DNA from: a virus
Strand: one strand, 5' to 3'
IMG/VR virus record: IMGVR_UViG_3300012005_000045
Location: 1-26,577 of that record
Length of the DNA stretch: 26,577 bases
The notes under the pieces are model-generated. The model was given only the letters and a program-made list of their open reading frames with translations. It did not search any database and was not told the DNA's origin. Both the position numbers and the translations under genes were made by a program. Below are positions 12,721-22,646 of this stretch, piece after piece; position 1 is the stretch's first letter, and every line of letters starts with the position of its first letter.

Positions 12721-13893
12721 TTATTCATACGCGATGGCAACGTTGCCGCTTAAGGTATCTGTGCCGTTGCGCGTCGTGAGAACCAGCTTCGCCAATGGTC
12801 CGGACAGGGCAATTGTTCCTATCCCGGTAGCTTGGACTGCGGGAGCTTCGCTTCTGCCGACCACGCTGGCAAACGACCACTTGTTACTAGCTGCCACTGC
12901 AAGAGACATTTCTCCACGCCCCTGGAACACCTGACCCGTAGCGGTCGGATTGGATATACCCAGCCCGTTCGTGAGGAGCGTGCCTGACCCAATAATGCCG
13001 AGATAGCCGGTCGAAACAACACCACCGGACGGCCCCACTTGAATGATAGCCTGACTGGATATTGACGTTTGAAGGCTGTCCAGCATGATATAGATTTTGG
13101 TCGCCCATGCTGGAATGCTGGCTCCCCCCAATAGGTCTACACTTGTCCCTGAAAGGGCCGCCTCGGCAAGCAATGTGTAGCCGCGACTGCCTTGGGCGAG
13201 CGCGGTTGCGGTCGCGGAATTCCCAGAGCATGAAGAGGAGGTCAGGGCATTCCCAGAGCATGAAGAGGAGGTCAGGGCATTCCCAGAGCATGAAGAGGAG
13301 GTCAGGGCATTCCATCCCGCGCTACATAGCCCCGCTAGATAAGCTGCCAGATTCGTCAGCGTCAGCCTGTTCAGCAGCCCCGTCACGCTGTCCCGGATGC
13401 CGAGCGCGTCCGCACCGACCGGGGTGGCCTTGTAGGTCGCGACGCTGATGTGGGTGGCGATGCTCGTCAGCGCGGACAGGCGCTCGTCGGTGATCATGCT
13501 GTTGACTATCGTGACCGAGCTGGTCTGCAGCAGCACTTGCGCGACCGGGAACACGTCGGCGGTCAGCGCGGGGGCGACCGGCGAACCGGCGGGCGTGCCG
13601 ATGATGACCGAGACGGCGCCGGTGGTTTTGTTGATCACCACGCGGTCGATGCGCGGGTTGGTGGCCGGCGCGGTGATGGTGCCGGTGGTCTGTGTGGCGA
13701 CTTCGGTCAGTATCTGGCCGTTGTAGAGCGCGCCGGCATCGAGCGTGACGGTCATCGCCGGGGTGGTGGATTGGCGCGGGGCGAAGTTGTCGACGATGCG
13801 CTCGGCCACCGCAAAACAGGCGTCGATGTTCGACTTGTAGTTGGTGGCGGTTTGGGTGGTGAAGACTGATTTTAACCAGGTTGCTACACTCAT
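12721..13893 (-). CDS. Tail fibre protein (390 aa) with short tandem repeats
   Basis: Residues 1-45 are an attachment head (SNIDACFAVAERIVDNFAPR). Residues 48-139 are a fibre module (AMTVTLDAG... NPRIDRVVINKTTG ... NSMITDER) known from many phage fibres and repeated in the central tail protein here. A stretch around residues 194-225 holds three identical 10-residue repeats (NALTSSSCSG). The last 150 residues form a beta-rich distal domain likely to contact the receptor. GAGGAG stands 8 nt upstream of ATG 13893, 18 nt after the central tail gene. Host-range determinant by position and family. Confidence 0.8.
   Translation of the reverse strand: MSVATWLKSVFTTQTATNYKSNIDACFAVAERIVDNFAPRQSTTPAMTVTLDAGALYNGQILTEVATQTTGTITAPATNPRIDRVVINKTTGAVSVIIGTPAGSPVAPALTADVFPVAQVLLQTSSVTIVNSMITDERLSALTSIATHISVATYKATPVGADALGIRDSVTGLLNRLTLTNLAAYLAGLCSAGWNALTSSSCSGNALTSSSCSGNALTSSSCSGNSATATALAQGSRGYTLLAEAALSGTSVDLLGGASIPAWATKIYIMLDSLQTSISSQAIIQVGPSGGVVSTGYLGIIGSGTLLTNGLGISNPTATGQVFQGRGEMSLAVAASNKWSFASVVGRSEAPAVQATGIGTIALSGPLAKLVLTTRNGTDTLSGNVAIAYE
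13219..13313 (-). repeat. Perfect 30-bp tandem repeat, 3.2 copies, in the tail fibre gene
   Basis: Identical 30-nt units at 13219-13248, 13249-13278 and 13279-13308, followed by 5 nt of a fourth. They keep frame and encode a Ser/Cys-rich decapeptide (ALTSSSCSGN). Zero divergence implies recent expansion. Confidence 0.95.
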
Positions 13894-13911
13894 AATTTAT
13901 TCTCCTCTGGG

Positions 13912-16900
13912 CTACTCGCCCGTAGCACTGAATTGTGCTTGTGTGGCAGATGTGCCTAACCCTGCGTCTGTCGCTCCGTTCCATACGTTGAGAGTGCATT
14001 GTGTCGCGCTGATCGCTGTTACCGACGCGCTGGTCAACCCCGAACTGATCGCCACGGGTACAACTAACGGTGCCGAGTGGAACGGCGGGTTAAATACGAC
14101 AACTGTTCCGCCGTGCGCCACGTTTATTACGCCGCTCTGTTCCGTTATCGGCGAGAGATCCACGTTCAGCATGTAATCAGTAATCGCGAATAAACCGCCC
14201 GGCGCGATATTAGCCGAAATCCTGCCTTGCAGATAGCGGAACGCCGCCGTCCCAATCACCCAATTTATAAAACCGCCGCTGCCATTCGGTGCTGCTACCG
14301 GCAACGGCGCCGTATCGCCGTAACTTATCTGCGTGAGCAATACGGGCGTGCCGCTCTGCGCATAACCGAGTGCTGTTGCGGTCGTCTGAAATGCACGTAA
14401 TGCTTCAATGTAGGTGGCATCCAGTATGAGTGAAGTGTATTCTATATACGCCACGGGATCGGGAACCCAGGTGTCAAATACCTCCCATCCTGTCGTATTC
14501 GTTACAGGTAATGCGGCTCCGGCGATCAGTCCCGTACCGGGCATCGTCCAATCTGCGCCGATAGCCAGAGGCGTACTATTCTGTAGTATTTCCGTGCCGG
14601 TCGCAGTGCTGACATACACATTCCAGCCAGCCGCCGTTGCAACTGCGCCGGGTGATGTGACTTTCAACGCCTGAGTCACGCCCACCAATTGAGATGATTC
14701 GGCAGAACCGAGCGTTTCGCCCAGTGCTGACAAATACGTTATTTTAACGAAGAACGTCGTAGGTAGAGTAAGAGAGCCGGCCACCGCAGACAACCCCGGT
14801 GTGGAAGGCGAGGCAATCACGTCATAATAGTTGGCATTATGGATGCTGTCGGGCACCAGTACACCGGTGTAGTGTTCCACGAGACCAACCAGTGTGCCGT
14901 TCCAGCCGATTTCCTCGACATCGTGAATAATGTTCAGGTTCGGATTCGTCACCACCAGATCGAATGTCGTCACCATCGGTGAGTACCCGTTGCCGTGGTC
15001 ACGCGCCCAGATGCCGAACGTCCATGTTCCCGGCGGGATCGAAGCATTGGTCATCTCCGTACCCTTGGCGCGTTCGCTGACAACCGTGAATAGCATGCGG
15101 TCAGTTGTACCTTGTGGCGCATAACCTATGTCGTAGACCAGCAGCGTCTTACCCGGCAGGTCGTTCCATTTGAACGCAACGATTGTTCCGCTTTGAAGGC
15201 ATGAGAAACCCGTCACATTGGGGGGCATACTGATCGAGCCGCGGATAGTGTATGAGTACGCCGGCAGCGAACCAATACCTTCCCCAGCTCCACCAAAGAC
15301 ATTAAAGCTGGGGAATTTGAAATAGAGCGTTTGACCGATCAGGGACGAATCGTAGGGATACTTGAATACGCGGGTGTCCAGTTGAATGAACGCCGCCCCG
15401 GTATGCGCGGCAACGGTTGTCCCGTAAACGCCCCGCCTTAAATAGGTGAGATCATACCCGTTTGTGGTAAGTGCTGCCGTCTCGAAACTGACCAACTCGC
15501 CGCCCATGAAGCAGAGGGAGAGCAGGTTGTCGGCATCAGCTTTTGATACGGAAGTCATGCTCGCGCCGCTCCTCCGCAGGTCCGTCGAAAGCGTGTTCAC
15601 CGAATCCGGGTCACTACCTGATAAAACAGTACCCATTCCATAGGCACAACTGCCGCGCATGGTTCCAATTTGTGTATACACGATGCCGTCGGTCGAGACG
15701 AATACGCCGCAACCGCCCCAATTCTTGTTTGCACTACCTGCTGCAATCCACAATTCAAATCCGGTAACTGTGACGATGCCCGGCGCGTCTATGATGAACG
15801 GCGGCGAAACACTGCCGGGCGGAGTATTCCAAGCGGCGGCAGGCTTGACATTATCGAGCAGATTATTTATGACGTTGTGATAAATCCCGATGTCCTCGGC
15901 CACGGCTTGCCATGTGAAGATGCCTGGCGCCGCTTCTTCCTTGTTCGTCAAACGAATCTCATAGGATGCCGCGCCTTTCGACACGCTTACGATGTCGGTC
16001 GGCTCCAGATAGCAGTATTCGCGGCCAGTGGCAAAAGTGAATCCGCTGCGTTCGTTCCACGCGATGTTCAGCATCTTGTCGGCGATGGCTTGACCTTGGC
16101 TATCCGTCATGCTGATCGGAATTTGCAGCGTGGTTTCCAGCTTCGACGAAGTGCTCTGCTGCCGCGCATATTTTGAACTCGGCTGAAATCCGAAATTCGA
16201 GTTAGGGTACTGCACCGTGACCACACGGGGCAGATCGAGTTCCTGTGTGCGAGTAGTGCCGAGCGGGTCGGGCATCTGCGAACCGTTGGCGTGTGCTGCC
16301 AGGTCGGTCTCGGGGATTGATTGAGCCAGACCGCCGCCGCGCATCACGAATTTTATCTTGCCGTCGCTTTCCACGGCATCAAAGAAAAATGCCGAAGCCA
16401 GCGGTTGCAGGATGGAACGCACGGTGCTGCGGTCAGAAGTCAACAGGCCGATAACCGGCGTACCGACGAGCCGCGTCACATCAATATCGCCGGGCGCGAG
16501 TCCGGTTTTACCGATTGCCCAGGTGACATAATCGCCGAGATCACTCGTTCCCTCCACAACCTCAAATTCAAAATTCGGCGTGGTGTTTCCGGTCGCGGAC
16601 AGTGAGTGGTCAAGGAACACAACGTATGGTGTCCCGCGATACCCCGGAGTCGGCACGGTGGGGATTGTATTGAACGCCTCCAGATATGCCCACTGAACGG
16701 TGCCGTCCACCCGCCCGACCTGAATAGATGCAGAAGCCGCAGTCTGCGAGAGATCAACAGGGTATGTGCCGGTTCCCCCCGTCCCTGAACCCGAACCGGC
16801 AACTATATTTGTGCCGGGAGTGACGTTTACCCCTGAAATAGGTTGGGTGGTCCAATAACCCCCTCCTTCCGAGTCAGTTACGATGAACGAAGGCATCGGA

Positions 16901-17952
16901 ATACTGCCGTTCGTCACGCTGGTAACGGTAAGCACACCCAACGCGAAATCGTCGGCGTCGGGTGCGATACTGCCTACAACCGTAGCACCGACTGCTGCCA
17001 GATTACTCGTCCCTGACACGCCGGCTGAGGCGCATTGATACAGGTTGCCGGAATTCGACACATACTGGCCGAGAATATACGCAGTGTTCGGTTGCCAAGT
17101 GACCACTCGTTCATCCGTAATCATCGAAGTCAAAATACCCAGCGTTCCGGCGGCCACATACACTTGGCAGCACGGATAATTACCGAGTGGAATCGCCGGA
17201 GGAACCGGCGAGGCCGATACGGTGCCCACGACCACCGAAGCAACGCATGTAGTCTTATTTATAACCACGCGGTCAATCCGTGCATTTGAACCCGGTGCGG
17301 CGGTAATCACCACGGCTTGATTGAGGCTGCGAACTGGGCTGCCAGCCACAATAATCTGGCCAGCACCCACCCACACTTTCATTTCCGGCAACGGCATTTG
17401 TGCGGGGATAAAATAGTAGGCGTTCTGCAATTTTGCCTGTTCCGCCACGATGCGCGAATTGGGCATCTGTGTCTCTGTGCCGCGATAAACAGTAAAATTC
17501 TCGCCGTTGGCCAGCCGCCCCGCCGCATTACTCGCGATGATCGTCGCCGGGTCATCACTACCCACATCATAGATGACGCGCCCATTCGCCCAGATGCGGC
17601 GCACGCCGATGATCGGTTCGTCACCGAGGGCAATGGCCATGCTCTGCGTGTAGGTGTAGGTGGTAGCTGACCCACCGCCGCCGCCACCCTTCCCGCCACT
17701 GGTGCTCCCGTGTTCGACATAGGGTGTCGCCCATATCATTAAACCGGCGTTTCGATACGTGCCCTTACCCATGCTCTTTCCAGAACCCAGCGTCGCAGAT
17801 TGCACACGTAGGTCTTTCAGACGCGGTCCCTGCATCGGGTCTGGGGCAAATAAATAATTCTGGTCGATGTAGCCGCCAATCGCTGCACCGATATAGCCAC
17901 CAACTGGACCGCCGATCGCGCTGCCAACGATGCTAAGAGCAACCGAGGCCAT
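13912..17952 (-). CDS. Central tail / host-specificity protein (1346 aa), lambda gpJ or GTA-like
   Basis: Tail-tip hub. ATG 17952 (MASVALSIVGSAIGG) overlaps the peptidase stop as TAATG and is preferred to the GTG-type in-frame start at 18027. The N-terminus has a Gly/Ala-rich helix (IGGPVGGYIGAAIGGYID), then the hub region (RRIWANGRVIYD, YRGTE) continuing at about 439 with YRGTPYVVFLDHSLSATGN and FEFEVVEG. Between them, roughly residues 184-420, is an insertion of fibre-type modules, including WQPNTAYILGQYV...GNLYQCASAG, which resembles a small carbohydrate-binding module. C-terminal parts contain fibronectin-like and fibre domains. It follows DUF2460/DUF2163/NlpC as in gene transfer agents and many siphophages. 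Confidence 0.88.
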   Translation of the reverse strand: MASVALSIVGSAIGGPVGGYIGAAIGGYIDQNYLFAPDPMQGPRLKDLRVQSATLGSGKSMGKGTYRNAGLMIWATPYVEHGSTSGGKGGGGGGSATTYTYTQSMAIALGDEPIIGVRRIWANGRVIYDVGSDDPATIIASNAAGRLANGENFTVYRGTETQMPNSRIVAEQAKLQNAYYFIPAQMPLPEMKVWVGAGQIIVAGSPVRSLNQAVVITAAPGSNARIDRVVINKTTCVASVVVGTVSASPVPPAIPLGNYPCCQVYVAAGTLGILTSMITDERVVTWQPNTAYILGQYVSNSGNLYQCASAGVSGTSNLAAVGATVVGSIAPDADDFALGVLTVTSVTNGSIPMPSFIVTDSEGGGYWTTQPISGVNVTPGTNIVAGSGSGTGGTGTYPVDLSQTAASASIQVGRVDGTVQWAYLEAFNTIPTVPTPGYRGTPYVVFLDHSLSATGNTTPNFEFEVVEGTSDLGDYVTWAIGKTGLAPGDIDVTRLVGTPVIGLLTSDRSTVRSILQPLASAFFFDAVESDGKIKFVMRGGGLAQSIPETDLAAHANGSQMPDPLGTTRTQELDLPRVVTVQYPNSNFGFQPSSKYARQQSTSSKLETTLQIPISMTDSQGQAIADKMLNIAWNERSGFTFATGREYCYLEPTDIVSVSKGAASYEIRLTNKEEAAPGIFTWQAVAEDIGIYHNVINNLLDNVKPAAAWNTPPGSVSPPFIIDAPGIVTVTGFELWIAAGSANKNWGGCGVFVSTDGIVYTQIGTMRGSCAYGMGTVLSGSDPDSVNTLSTDLRRSGASMTSVSKADADNLLSLCFMGGELVSFETAALTTNGYDLTYLRRGVYGTTVAAHTGAAFIQLDTRVFKYPYDSSLIGQTLYFKFPSFNVFGGAGEGIGSLPAYSYTIRGSISMPPNVTGFSCLQSGTIVAFKWNDLPGKTLLVYDIGYAPQGTTDRMLFTVVSERAKGTEMTNASIPPGTWTFGIWARDHGNGYSPMVTTFDLVVTNPNLNIIHDVEEIGWNGTLVGLVEHYTGVLVPDSIHNANYYDVIASPSTPGLSAVAGSLTLPTTFFVKITYLSALGETLGSAESSQLVGVTQALKVTSPGAVATAAGWNVYVSTATGTEILQNSTPLAIGADWTMPGTGLIAGAALPVTNTTGWEVFDTWVPDPVAYIEYTSLILDATYIEALRAFQTTATALGYAQSGTPVLLTQISYGDTAPLPVAAPNGSGGFINWVIGTAAFRYLQGRISANIAPGGLFAITDYMLNVDLSPITEQSGVINVAHGGTVVVFNPPFHSAPLVVPVAISSGLTSASVTAISATQCTLNVWNGATDAGLGTSATQAQFSATGE

Positions 17953-18371
17953 TACACGAGGCCCTTGAACCGCCGGGCACCGGAGAACCGCGCCTGCCAC
18001 ATCGGGTCGAAATCGGTCACAATACACGAACCCACTTGCGCGTAGGCGTGCAGGATACGCACCGGATTAATGGACACCACCATCGCGATATGCTGCGGTT
18101 CGGTCGTCCAGGTAAATTTCATCAGATCGCCGGGCAGCACGTCGGCCAATTCGACAGCCTCGGTCTGGGCGTCCACGGCGGCCTCGAACTGCCCGTTGGC
18201 GGGAACCCGAGCGTAGCGCTTGACATCCCACACCTCGAGTCCAACCGCCCAGGCCGCACCGAGTATCACGCCGACACAATCCGCACCGACACCCTTCACT
18301 CGCGCCATGTGGTGAAACGGTGTGCCGACCCATGTGAGGGCTTCGGTAACGAGTTGTTCGCGAGTTATCAT
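17952..18371 (-). CDS. NlpC/P60-family tail peptidase (139 aa)
   Basis: Cysteine peptidase that cuts peptidoglycan stem peptides during DNA entry; in this gene order it is the tail-tip assembly/hydrolase protein (lambda gpK, GTA orfg14 equivalent). Catalytic Cys32 lies in GVGADCVG, His94 in EPQHIAMVV, and a third polar residue near H108 in ILHAYAQVG. The N-terminal WVGTPFHH is also family-typical. It overlaps both neighbours (ATGA at 18368-18371, TAATG at 17952). Length is normal. Confidence 0.9.
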   Translation of the reverse strand: MITREQLVTEALTWVGTPFHHMARVKGVGADCVGVILGAAWAVGLEVWDVKRYARVPANGQFEAAVDAQTEAVELADVLPGDLMKFTWTTEPQHIAMVVSINPVRILHAYAQVGSCIVTDFDPMWQARFSGARRFKGLV

Positions 18372-19207
18372 GTTCCGCTCAGCATACGGTCTTGGCCGGG
18401 AACCGTGACGAAGCCACGGAAATTCACCGAATTATTGAATTTACACTCGCAGGTAATGATGGATTTGTCGTCGCCCGCCACTACCGAGAAAGTGTCACCT
18501 GCCGCTATCGGGAACGGAAACTCCAGTTGTGTCACGAATGAATTGGGCGAGACATAATTTCGGACTTCGCGGGTGAGGCCAGCGTTTAAGCCGCTGGTAA
18601 ACGTCAACTGGCCGGCATCGAAGTAGGTACTCACTTGCGCTGTACTCGGCGTCCCTGTGAAGGTTCGGCCATCGGCAACAGATGAAACGGTGCCGGTAAA
18701 CGTGAACGCCGCCAGATTCAGTCCGCAGCGCGCGTCACCCAGCGTCGCGTCGCAAGTATCGCCGTAGACGCGGCCAACGGTCTGCTGCAACGCCTGCATC
18801 ATGCCGCGCAGTTCGGCGTGAAACGCCTGGCGACCTGTGCTGACCTGTCCGATATGGCCGGTACGGATGATTCGCGAACCCATGGTGAGGTCGAGATAAT
18901 TTACCTCAAATATCTGGATCGCCGCGTAGTCCCACACACCGGCCATGAGGTCGGCATCGGTAATCGTGGAACTGGACATGATACTGGCGACTTCCAGGTT
19001 GTCCACATTCAGCGCGGAACTGGTCTGCACGGTGCTGGGCACATAGCTGGAAGCCGCCAGATAGGTGATGCCGCCGATAACGAGGTCGGACGAATTACTG
19101 GTGAAACCGAGTATCGTGCCGTTGACGAGCGTGACTTTCCAGCACGTCGCCAGCGTGGTGGTTTCCTGCGCGTAATGCGCCTTGAGGGCGGTAGAGATGG
19201 TCTGCAC
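18368..19207 (-). CDS. DUF2163 / BR0599-type distal tail protein (279 aa)
   Basis: Distal-tail component (GTA orfg13 equivalent). N-terminal DUF2163-like region with a CWKVTLVNGTILGFT start and GMMQALQQTVGRVYGDTCDATLGDARCG near 140-165. The C-terminal domain closes with CECKFNNSVNFRGF and PGQDRML. The paired Cys motifs are the family hallmark. The start is GTG 19207, 2 nt after the DUF2460 stop; no better ATG is available. Lies between DUF2460 and NlpC genes in the standard order. Confidence 0.85.
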   Translation of the reverse strand: MQTISTALKAHYAQETTTLATCWKVTLVNGTILGFTSNSSDLVIGGITYLAASSYVPSTVQTSSALNVDNLEVASIMSSSTITDADLMAGVWDYAAIQIFEVNYLDLTMGSRIIRTGHIGQVSTGRQAFHAELRGMMQALQQTVGRVYGDTCDATLGDARCGLNLAAFTFTGTVSSVADGRTFTGTPSTAQVSTYFDAGQLTFTSGLNAGLTREVRNYVSPNSFVTQLEFPFPIAAGDTFSVVAGDDKSIITCECKFNNSVNFRGFVTVPGQDRMLSGT

Positions 19208-19209
19208 GG

Positions 19210-19872
19210 TTAAACCCTGATCTCAACGAGGGGAAGCGGATGCAGATAAAAATACTTCACGCCGAGTACGCCGGGACGCGTTACTTCCGCGCTGTCGAAT
19301 CGTGATTGCAATTCGTCGGTATCGAAGCGTACCGGCACATCAAATTCTGTGGCGAACGTCAACACATCGGTGGCAATCGGGTACGGCGCCACAAATGTCA
19401 CAAGGCCTGTCGTGTAGTCAACAGCGATGTTACCCGCCCCTGAGCCTACGACAAGCGCAAGCCCGTTCTTGTAGCCAGTAAACGTGCCGGCAACAGGTTT
19501 CTGAATCAGCCGTTGTCCCACACTGCCGCCGCTCGAATAGTTCTTCGTCAACTGGTAGGTTGCCAGACCCGTGCCGATGCCTAGCGGCCCCATCACGCCG
19601 TTCGCCGCCGTCACTTGATAGTCTGACCAGTCCTTGAATAAAAACCCCTGCGCCATGCCCGCACGGGCACGGAAGAAATTGATCACTTCGGTCAGTTCGG
19701 ATTGCGGCAATTTACGGTCGCCGAAATCCCACTTGCCGCGCGCATACTGCCAGTTCTGGTTGCGCTGCTCAAAACCAGAATTCATCACCACGATATCCGT
19801 GCTGAACTGTGCGCCGCCGTCGGTACGGTAGATAATGTAGCCTGTCTCAAATCTGGTGTTTGAAAAACTCAT
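19210..19872 (-). CDS. DUF2460 distal tail protein (220 aa)
   Basis: Distal-tail/hub protein (GTA orfg12 equivalent). Family signs: N-terminal RFETGYIIYRTDGGAQFST, central EVINFFRARAGMAQGFLFKDW, then YTTGLVTFVAPYP and EFDVPVRFDTDEL. The start overlaps the tape measure stop (TAATG at 19872). It probably forms the ring joining tail tube and tip. No oddities. Confidence 0.88.
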   Translation of the reverse strand: MSFSNTRFETGYIIYRTDGGAQFSTDIVVMNSGFEQRNQNWQYARGKWDFGDRKLPQSELTEVINFFRARAGMAQGFLFKDWSDYQVTAANGVMGPLGIGTGLATYQLTKNYSSGGSVGQRLIQKPVAGTFTGYKNGLALVVGSGAGNIAVDYTTGLVTFVAPYPIATDVLTFATEFDVPVRFDTDELQSRFDSAEVTRPGVLGVKYFYLHPLPLVEIRV

Positions 19873-22646
19873 TAATTATTCCTCCGTGCCGCTTTGCCAG
19901 TAGCCGCAGCGATCCCCGCGAATATCTGCGATTGTGTACGGGTGTTAGTCGGCTCATTCACCGATATGTAATTGTGATTCGTTACCTGCGCGCTGCCACC
20001 GGTGAAATTCCGGTTCTCGTCGGCCGTCAGGATTCGTTCGCCCTGGTGGATCTGCGCTATCATGTCGCGCGGCACATAATCGGTGCCGACTGCGTATGAC
20101 TCCCATTGACCATTGCCGCCGGCAAACGATTGATTCGCCCATGCACCAGCCGAATTAGAGTTGCCTTGGTTGATGCCAAACATTGTCAGCAGGCTACCAA
20201 AGCCACCGCCGGTCATCGTGTTCGAGTTCGTGCCAAACATCGAATTCATGAGTTGCTGGGAGAGCCGCTGATTTACCAGCGTCATAAACCCCTGCGAGAT
20301 CGAACCGAGCATACTCTTGAATACCGCCGTCACCGAGGCACCGTGTTTCTGGGCGTCACCCAACATCGCAGACAGCGCCGTTGTAGAGTTGCTACGCAGT
20401 CCCGCCCACATCTTGTTGTCCTCGACAAGGGCGGCGTTGTCGTTCGCCTTGATCGTGGCTAAATTCTGCGCGCGCTGCTTGTCCTCGGCGTTCTGGTACT
20501 TCGCATCGATCGCGGCTTTCGCGGCGTCATAGGATTCGTCCAGTGCCAATTTTTCAACCAGCAATTCGCGTTCCTGTGCAAGTTGCTGGACGGCTGCATC
20601 CGGGCCGACGACGCGCACAGTTTTGATTTCTGCCATTTTTGCCGCGATGGCCGCGTCACCGGCTTGCTTCAAGTTGTCCAATTTCTCTATTTCAAGACGT
20701 TTGCCTTCCTTGTTATCGTATATCTCAAGCGCAGTTTGCGCATTACGCGCCACTGTGGCTATCTTGACGCGCTCGGCCTGCGTGAGTTTGAAGCCAGAAA
20801 TATCCTGCGCCCAGAACGTCGCCTCGAGTTGCAGCATGTCGCGCTGGTTGGCGCCGGTCGCCGCCAAGTCCTCCTTCTGCGCTGCAAGTTTCTCGCGCAA
20901 ATCCTGCATGACGGTCGAATCGCCCTTCGTACCTCTTTTTAGCATGGTCTCGCGCGCCAGTTCTGCGGAATGCAACTGTTCCTTGGCTTTCGCCAAAGAC
21001 GCGTTATTATCCAACGCCTCCTGACCCTGTTTGACCTTGATCAGATCGGTGCGCGCAGCAATTTCGGCACGCAGACCCTTGATCACGGCATCTACGTCAT
21101 CAGTCTCGCCGCCCCGCTTGGCATATTTACGCGCGGATTCCTGTAAATTTATCCACTCGGCTTCCTGTTTGGTCTGTTCGGACTTCTTGGCTGCGATCGC
21201 GGACTCCATCTTGAGTTTGGTTTCCAAGAATGTGACCTGATTCTGTGCGTTCCGCACGTCTTCCGCGTTGCCGCCGTGCCTCGTGAACTGCGCCACAACT
21301 CCCTTGGCTTTAGCCAATTGTTCCGTCGTGGTGTCCTCACGCAGCATGCGCCCAAAGAAATTACCCAGCGCGTCATACGCACCAACGATGTCGTTCTTGA
21401 GCGAACGGAACCTCCTGCCGAGCGGACTCAACCGATCTTTCATGGTGCCGAGTTGCACGTTCATGGCGTCACCCAGAACAAGTTGCGCGCCTTCCTTGTC
21501 GCCGGATTCCTGCAATAGCCGGATGTGCTCGATCTGTGCGGCGTTCAGGAAGTGCCAGGCTTGGTTCAGTTTCAGCGCACCCTTATAAGGGTCTTCAAAC
21601 ACCTTGATCAGATTACCGGCGACAACTTTTATATCTTCGCCCGTGGCTTGCGCGTAACGAGCGGCCATCCCAGCCAATTCCCCAAGTACCTTGTTGCCGA
21701 GCTGACCGGACGCCACGAGTTGCTGGACGACCGCTTCCGAGGCGGTCACAGAGATGCGCCCGGTATCAGCCATTTGCTCGGCCAGGTTGTGCGCGGCGTC
21801 TGCGGTCATGTTTGAATAGTTGCCGGTCAACCGGATCGCGTTGTTCATGGCGTTGAATTTCTCGGCCGATTTCTCGGCGGCATAGCCGAGCGCACCGATC
21901 GCCGCGATGCCAACCGTCCACCACGAGAACAGCATGTTCAGCTTACCGAACGATTGCAGCAGGATCGTGCTGCTGCCAGCCATGCGGGAAATATCGCCGC
22001 GACTGAATTCGCGAACCAGCACGACAGATTCTTTCATGGCGAGAGCGTTGACCTTCGTAGCGGCTGCATGGGCACCCAATGCTTCAGTATCCTTGATGGT
22101 AGCAGCGGTAGCCACATTGGTTTCCAGACCCATAATCGCCATCGTCTCGGCGCGGGCCATGTTCAAGCGAATCATGTTCGTCGCTATGATGGCTTCCATC
22201 TTAAGTGCTTTTTCTTCTACAGAGATCCCCGCAGCGGCTACCCGCTGAGACGCGGCGAGTTCATAATTAGATGCAGACAAGGCAGCCGTCGTACCCGCCA
22301 ACCGTATCTGTTCAGCCATAGCCACGCGTTGGGCGAGAGTTAGCCCCGACACTGCATCAACTTCGGCTTGTTTGGCGGTAACGGTAATTTCGGAACGTCG
22401 GATGTCTTCGAGATTGGCGGCACGGAGCATTTTCTCCGTGGCCATCAATTCGTTGGTTGCCGCAGTTTGGGTCTGGACCGCCGCCGTTACTTCCGCGCCG
22501 ACCGATGTTTTCGAGAATGTGGCGAGTTGACCGTTTACTTCACCAACCGTTTTCTGCAACGATTTGAACGAGGACTCAATATCCTTCAGCCCGGCGGTTG
22601 CTTGATCGCCGAGTTTGAAAGTCATTGATACGGTCATGTCACTCAT
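19872..22646 (-). CDS. Tape measure protein (924 aa)
   Basis: Sets tail length and travels down the tube during DNA ejection. The N-terminal 200 residues are Ala-rich and helical. A hydrophobic segment near 235-255 (LFSWWTVGIAAIGALGYAA) may be a membrane helix. Residues about 290-430 contain the TMP_2-type region (LNQAWHFLNAAQIEHIRLLQE), followed by long coiled-coil stretches with K/E/Q. The C-terminus has lambda gpH-like SQGFMTLVNQRLSQQLMNSMFG and YAVGTDYVPRDMIAQIHQGERIL. By the usual 0.15 nm per residue a tail of about 140 nm is expected. Its start overlaps the frameshifted chaperone extension by 8 nt. Confidence 0.93.
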   Translation of the reverse strand: MSDMTVSMTFKLGDQATAGLKDIESSFKSLQKTVGEVNGQLATFSKTSVGAEVTAAVQTQTAATNELMATEKMLRAANLEDIRRSEITVTAKQAEVDAVSGLTLAQRVAMAEQIRLAGTTAALSASNYELAASQRVAAAGISVEEKALKMEAIIATNMIRLNMARAETMAIMGLETNVATAATIKDTEALGAHAAATKVNALAMKESVVLVREFSRGDISRMAGSSTILLQSFGKLNMLFSWWTVGIAAIGALGYAAEKSAEKFNAMNNAIRLTGNYSNMTADAAHNLAEQMADTGRISVTASEAVVQQLVASGQLGNKVLGELAGMAARYAQATGEDIKVVAGNLIKVFEDPYKGALKLNQAWHFLNAAQIEHIRLLQESGDKEGAQLVLGDAMNVQLGTMKDRLSPLGRRFRSLKNDIVGAYDALGNFFGRMLREDTTTEQLAKAKGVVAQFTRHGGNAEDVRNAQNQVTFLETKLKMESAIAAKKSEQTKQEAEWINLQESARKYAKRGGETDDVDAVIKGLRAEIAARTDLIKVKQGQEALDNNASLAKAKEQLHSAELARETMLKRGTKGDSTVMQDLREKLAAQKEDLAATGANQRDMLQLEATFWAQDISGFKLTQAERVKIATVARNAQTALEIYDNKEGKRLEIEKLDNLKQAGDAAIAAKMAEIKTVRVVGPDAAVQQLAQERELLVEKLALDESYDAAKAAIDAKYQNAEDKQRAQNLATIKANDNAALVEDNKMWAGLRSNSTTALSAMLGDAQKHGASVTAVFKSMLGSISQGFMTLVNQRLSQQLMNSMFGTNSNTMTGGGFGSLLTMFGINQGNSNSAGAWANQSFAGGNGQWESYAVGTDYVPRDMIAQIHQGERILTADENRNFTGGSAQVTNHNYISVNEPTNTRTQSQIFAGIAAATGKAARRNN

